Assembly (NCBI GenBank): GCA_945901835.1
Contig: CAMDMH010000229.1
Coordinates: forward strand, 1-5,861
Reading direction: 5' to 3'
DNA from: Devosia equisanguinis
GTDB lineage: Bacteria; Pseudomonadota; Alphaproteobacteria; Rhizobiales; Hyphomicrobiaceae
Length of the DNA stretch: 5,861 nt
This document shows positions 5,438 through 5,861 of this stretch, one piece after another (positions within the stretch are counted from its first letter, which is position 1; each line of letters begins with the position of its first letter). A model generated the notes under the pieces. That model saw only the letters and a program-made list of their open reading frames with translations, did no database searches and was not told where the DNA came from. The position numbers and the translations under genes are program-made.

Positions 5438-5722
5438 ATGGCAATTCCCCTTTCACCTGCGCGCCGTTTCGTGACCGGTCCGGATGGCGCCCCATTGTCG
5501 CTGGCGGATCTGCCGCCGGCCGAGACCCAGCGTTGGGTCATTAGGCGCAAGGCCGAAGTGATCTGCGCGGTTCGCGGCGGATTGCTGACCATCGAAGAAG
5601 CGTGCGAGCGCTATCGCCTGACCGTGGACGAGTTCATGAGCTGGCAGGCGATGTCCGCCAAGCACGGCATGAAGGGTCTGCGCACCACGAAGATCCAGGA
5701 ATACCGCGCCGAAGAGGTGTAA
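5438..5722 (+). CDS. sciP: SciP-type cell-cycle transcriptional regulator (DUF1153)
   Basis: The 94-residue protein belongs to the family of Caulobacter SciP, a small DNA-binding inhibitor of CtrA-dependent transcription during the cell cycle. The family core is clear: RRFVTGPDGAPL (9-20), LPPAETQRWVIRRKAEV (25-41), AVRGGLLTIEEACERYRLT (44-62), the helix-turn-helix part EFMSWQ (65-70) and KHGMKGLRTTKIQEYR (75-90). Length matches the family. ATG 5438 is chosen because GGAG lies 5 bases upstream; in-frame ATGs at 5411 and 5423 would add non-family residues. In several alphaproteobacteria, such as Brucella and Rhodobacter, sciP is next to ctrA; here the following start does not encode a CtrA N-terminus. 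Its regulatory targets in this organism are inferred from the family. Confidence 0.93.
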   Translation: MAIPLSPARRFVTGPDGAPLSLADLPPAETQRWVIRRKAEVICAVRGGLLTIEEACERYRLTVDEFMSWQAMSAKHGMKGLRTTKIQEYRAEEV

Positions 5723-5742
5723 TACCGTCGGTTCATAATCTC

Positions 5743-5807
5743 GACTCGTGTTGCGTGGGTGCGATTCCGCTGATCGCCAGATCGTGATTCCATATCTCCA
5801 TTGATTC
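5743..5807. promoter_or_regulatory. Cluster of four GANTC (CcrM methylation) sites
   Basis: GACTC at 5743-5747 and GATTC at 5763-5767, 5786-5790 and 5803-5807 lie in the intergenic gap after sciP. By eye I found only one other GANTC in the window (GAGTC at 2715-2719, inside hisB). GANTC is methylated by CcrM in Hyphomicrobiales and Caulobacterales, and its methylation state tunes promoters of cell-cycle genes. The cluster therefore marks a likely methylation-responsive promoter for the gene starting at 5821. Confidence 0.55.
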
Positions 5808-5820
5808 GATGGAGGTCTGG
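5790..5820 (+). promoter_or_regulatory. 31-bp imperfect palindrome covering the ribosome-binding site of the next gene
   Basis: Bases 5790-5801 pair with 5809-5820 around a 7-base loop: CTCCAT (5796-5801) with ATGGAG (5809-5814), then a T-G wobble, A-T, one mismatch, and CCA with TGG at the outer ends. The 3' arm contains GGAGG (5811-5815), the Shine-Dalgarno sequence of the ATG at 5821, so folded RNA would hide it. The loop is a GATTC site. An alternative 5' arm, CCAGATC (5777-5783), could pair with 5814-5820 instead. As DNA it could equally be an operator. Confidence 0.5.
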
Positions 5821-5861
5821 ATGACGGTGCCACTCGAGATCCGGCGGGATCGAACACCCGC
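5821..5861 (+). CDS. 5' fragment of an unidentified gene (possible GntR/MocR-type regulator)
   Basis: An ATG at 5821 follows GGAGG by 5 bases and opens a frame, MTVPLEIRRDRTP, that runs off the window edge. An in-frame ATG at 5809 would add four residues but lies within the ribosome-binding region. A start of the form PLEIRRDR is reminiscent of GntR/MocR-type PLP-dependent regulators, but 13 residues are far too few to identify the family. It is clearly not the start of CtrA. The upstream GANTC cluster and hairpin suggest it is tightly regulated. Confidence 0.5.
   Translation, partial: MTVPLEIRRDRTP

Noticed and set aside
5821..5861. Start of ctrA after sciP
   Set aside because: The encoded MTVPLEIRRDRTP bears no resemblance to the response-regulator N-terminus of CtrA.

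Overview
The window looks like the chromosome of a GC-rich alphaproteobacterium, most likely of the order Hyphomicrobiales (Bradyrhizobium / Rhodopseudomonas / Pseudolabrys-like). This rests on four things: hisB divergent from hslV, a DUF2628 gene between hisB and hisH, a SciP (DUF1153) cell-cycle regulator, and intergenic palindromic elements ending in GTAGGGCGGGT or TCATCCCGG, types I associate with these genomes. The assignment is inferred from gene content and codon style, not from a database search.

Layout. Left end, + strand: the 3' part of a secreted DUF3108 protein. It converges on a minus-strand histidine block read right to left: hisB, a DUF2628 membrane-protein gene, then hisH (ATGA overlap between the last two). 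The DUF3108/hisH gap (756-1010) is mostly two palindromic elements. A third element fills the hisB/DUF2628 gap and supplies the hisB stop codon. hisA and hisF, which often follow hisH in related genomes, are not here. Divergent from hisB, on the + strand, are hslV (protease subunit of HslUV), an SMR/Gdx-type small exporter starting one base after the hslV stop, and an orphan TctC/Bug-type periplasmic binding protein. hslU is not in the window. A 410-bp non-coding stretch (5028-5437) holds a ~94-bp paired-palindrome element, another perfect inverted repeat and an AT-rich leader. Then comes sciP, and last the first 13 codons of an unidentified gene.

How the genes relate. HisB and HisH act in histidine synthesis: imidazoleglycerol-phosphate dehydratase, and the glutaminase of IGP synthase. 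HslV handles protein quality control. The exporter and the binding protein concern small-molecule traffic and may share hslV's transcript. SciP restrains the CtrA regulon in alphaproteobacteria.

The most interesting part is the 98-bp gap after sciP. Four of the five GANTC sites (the CcrM methyltransferase target) that I found in the whole window lie within 65 bp here. The last one sits in the loop of a 31-bp imperfect palindrome whose 3' arm carries the Shine-Dalgarno sequence and ends exactly at the next start codon. This suggests a methylation-responsive, possibly structure-gated promoter/leader. I see no CRISPR array, rRNA, tRNA, transposase or defence system.
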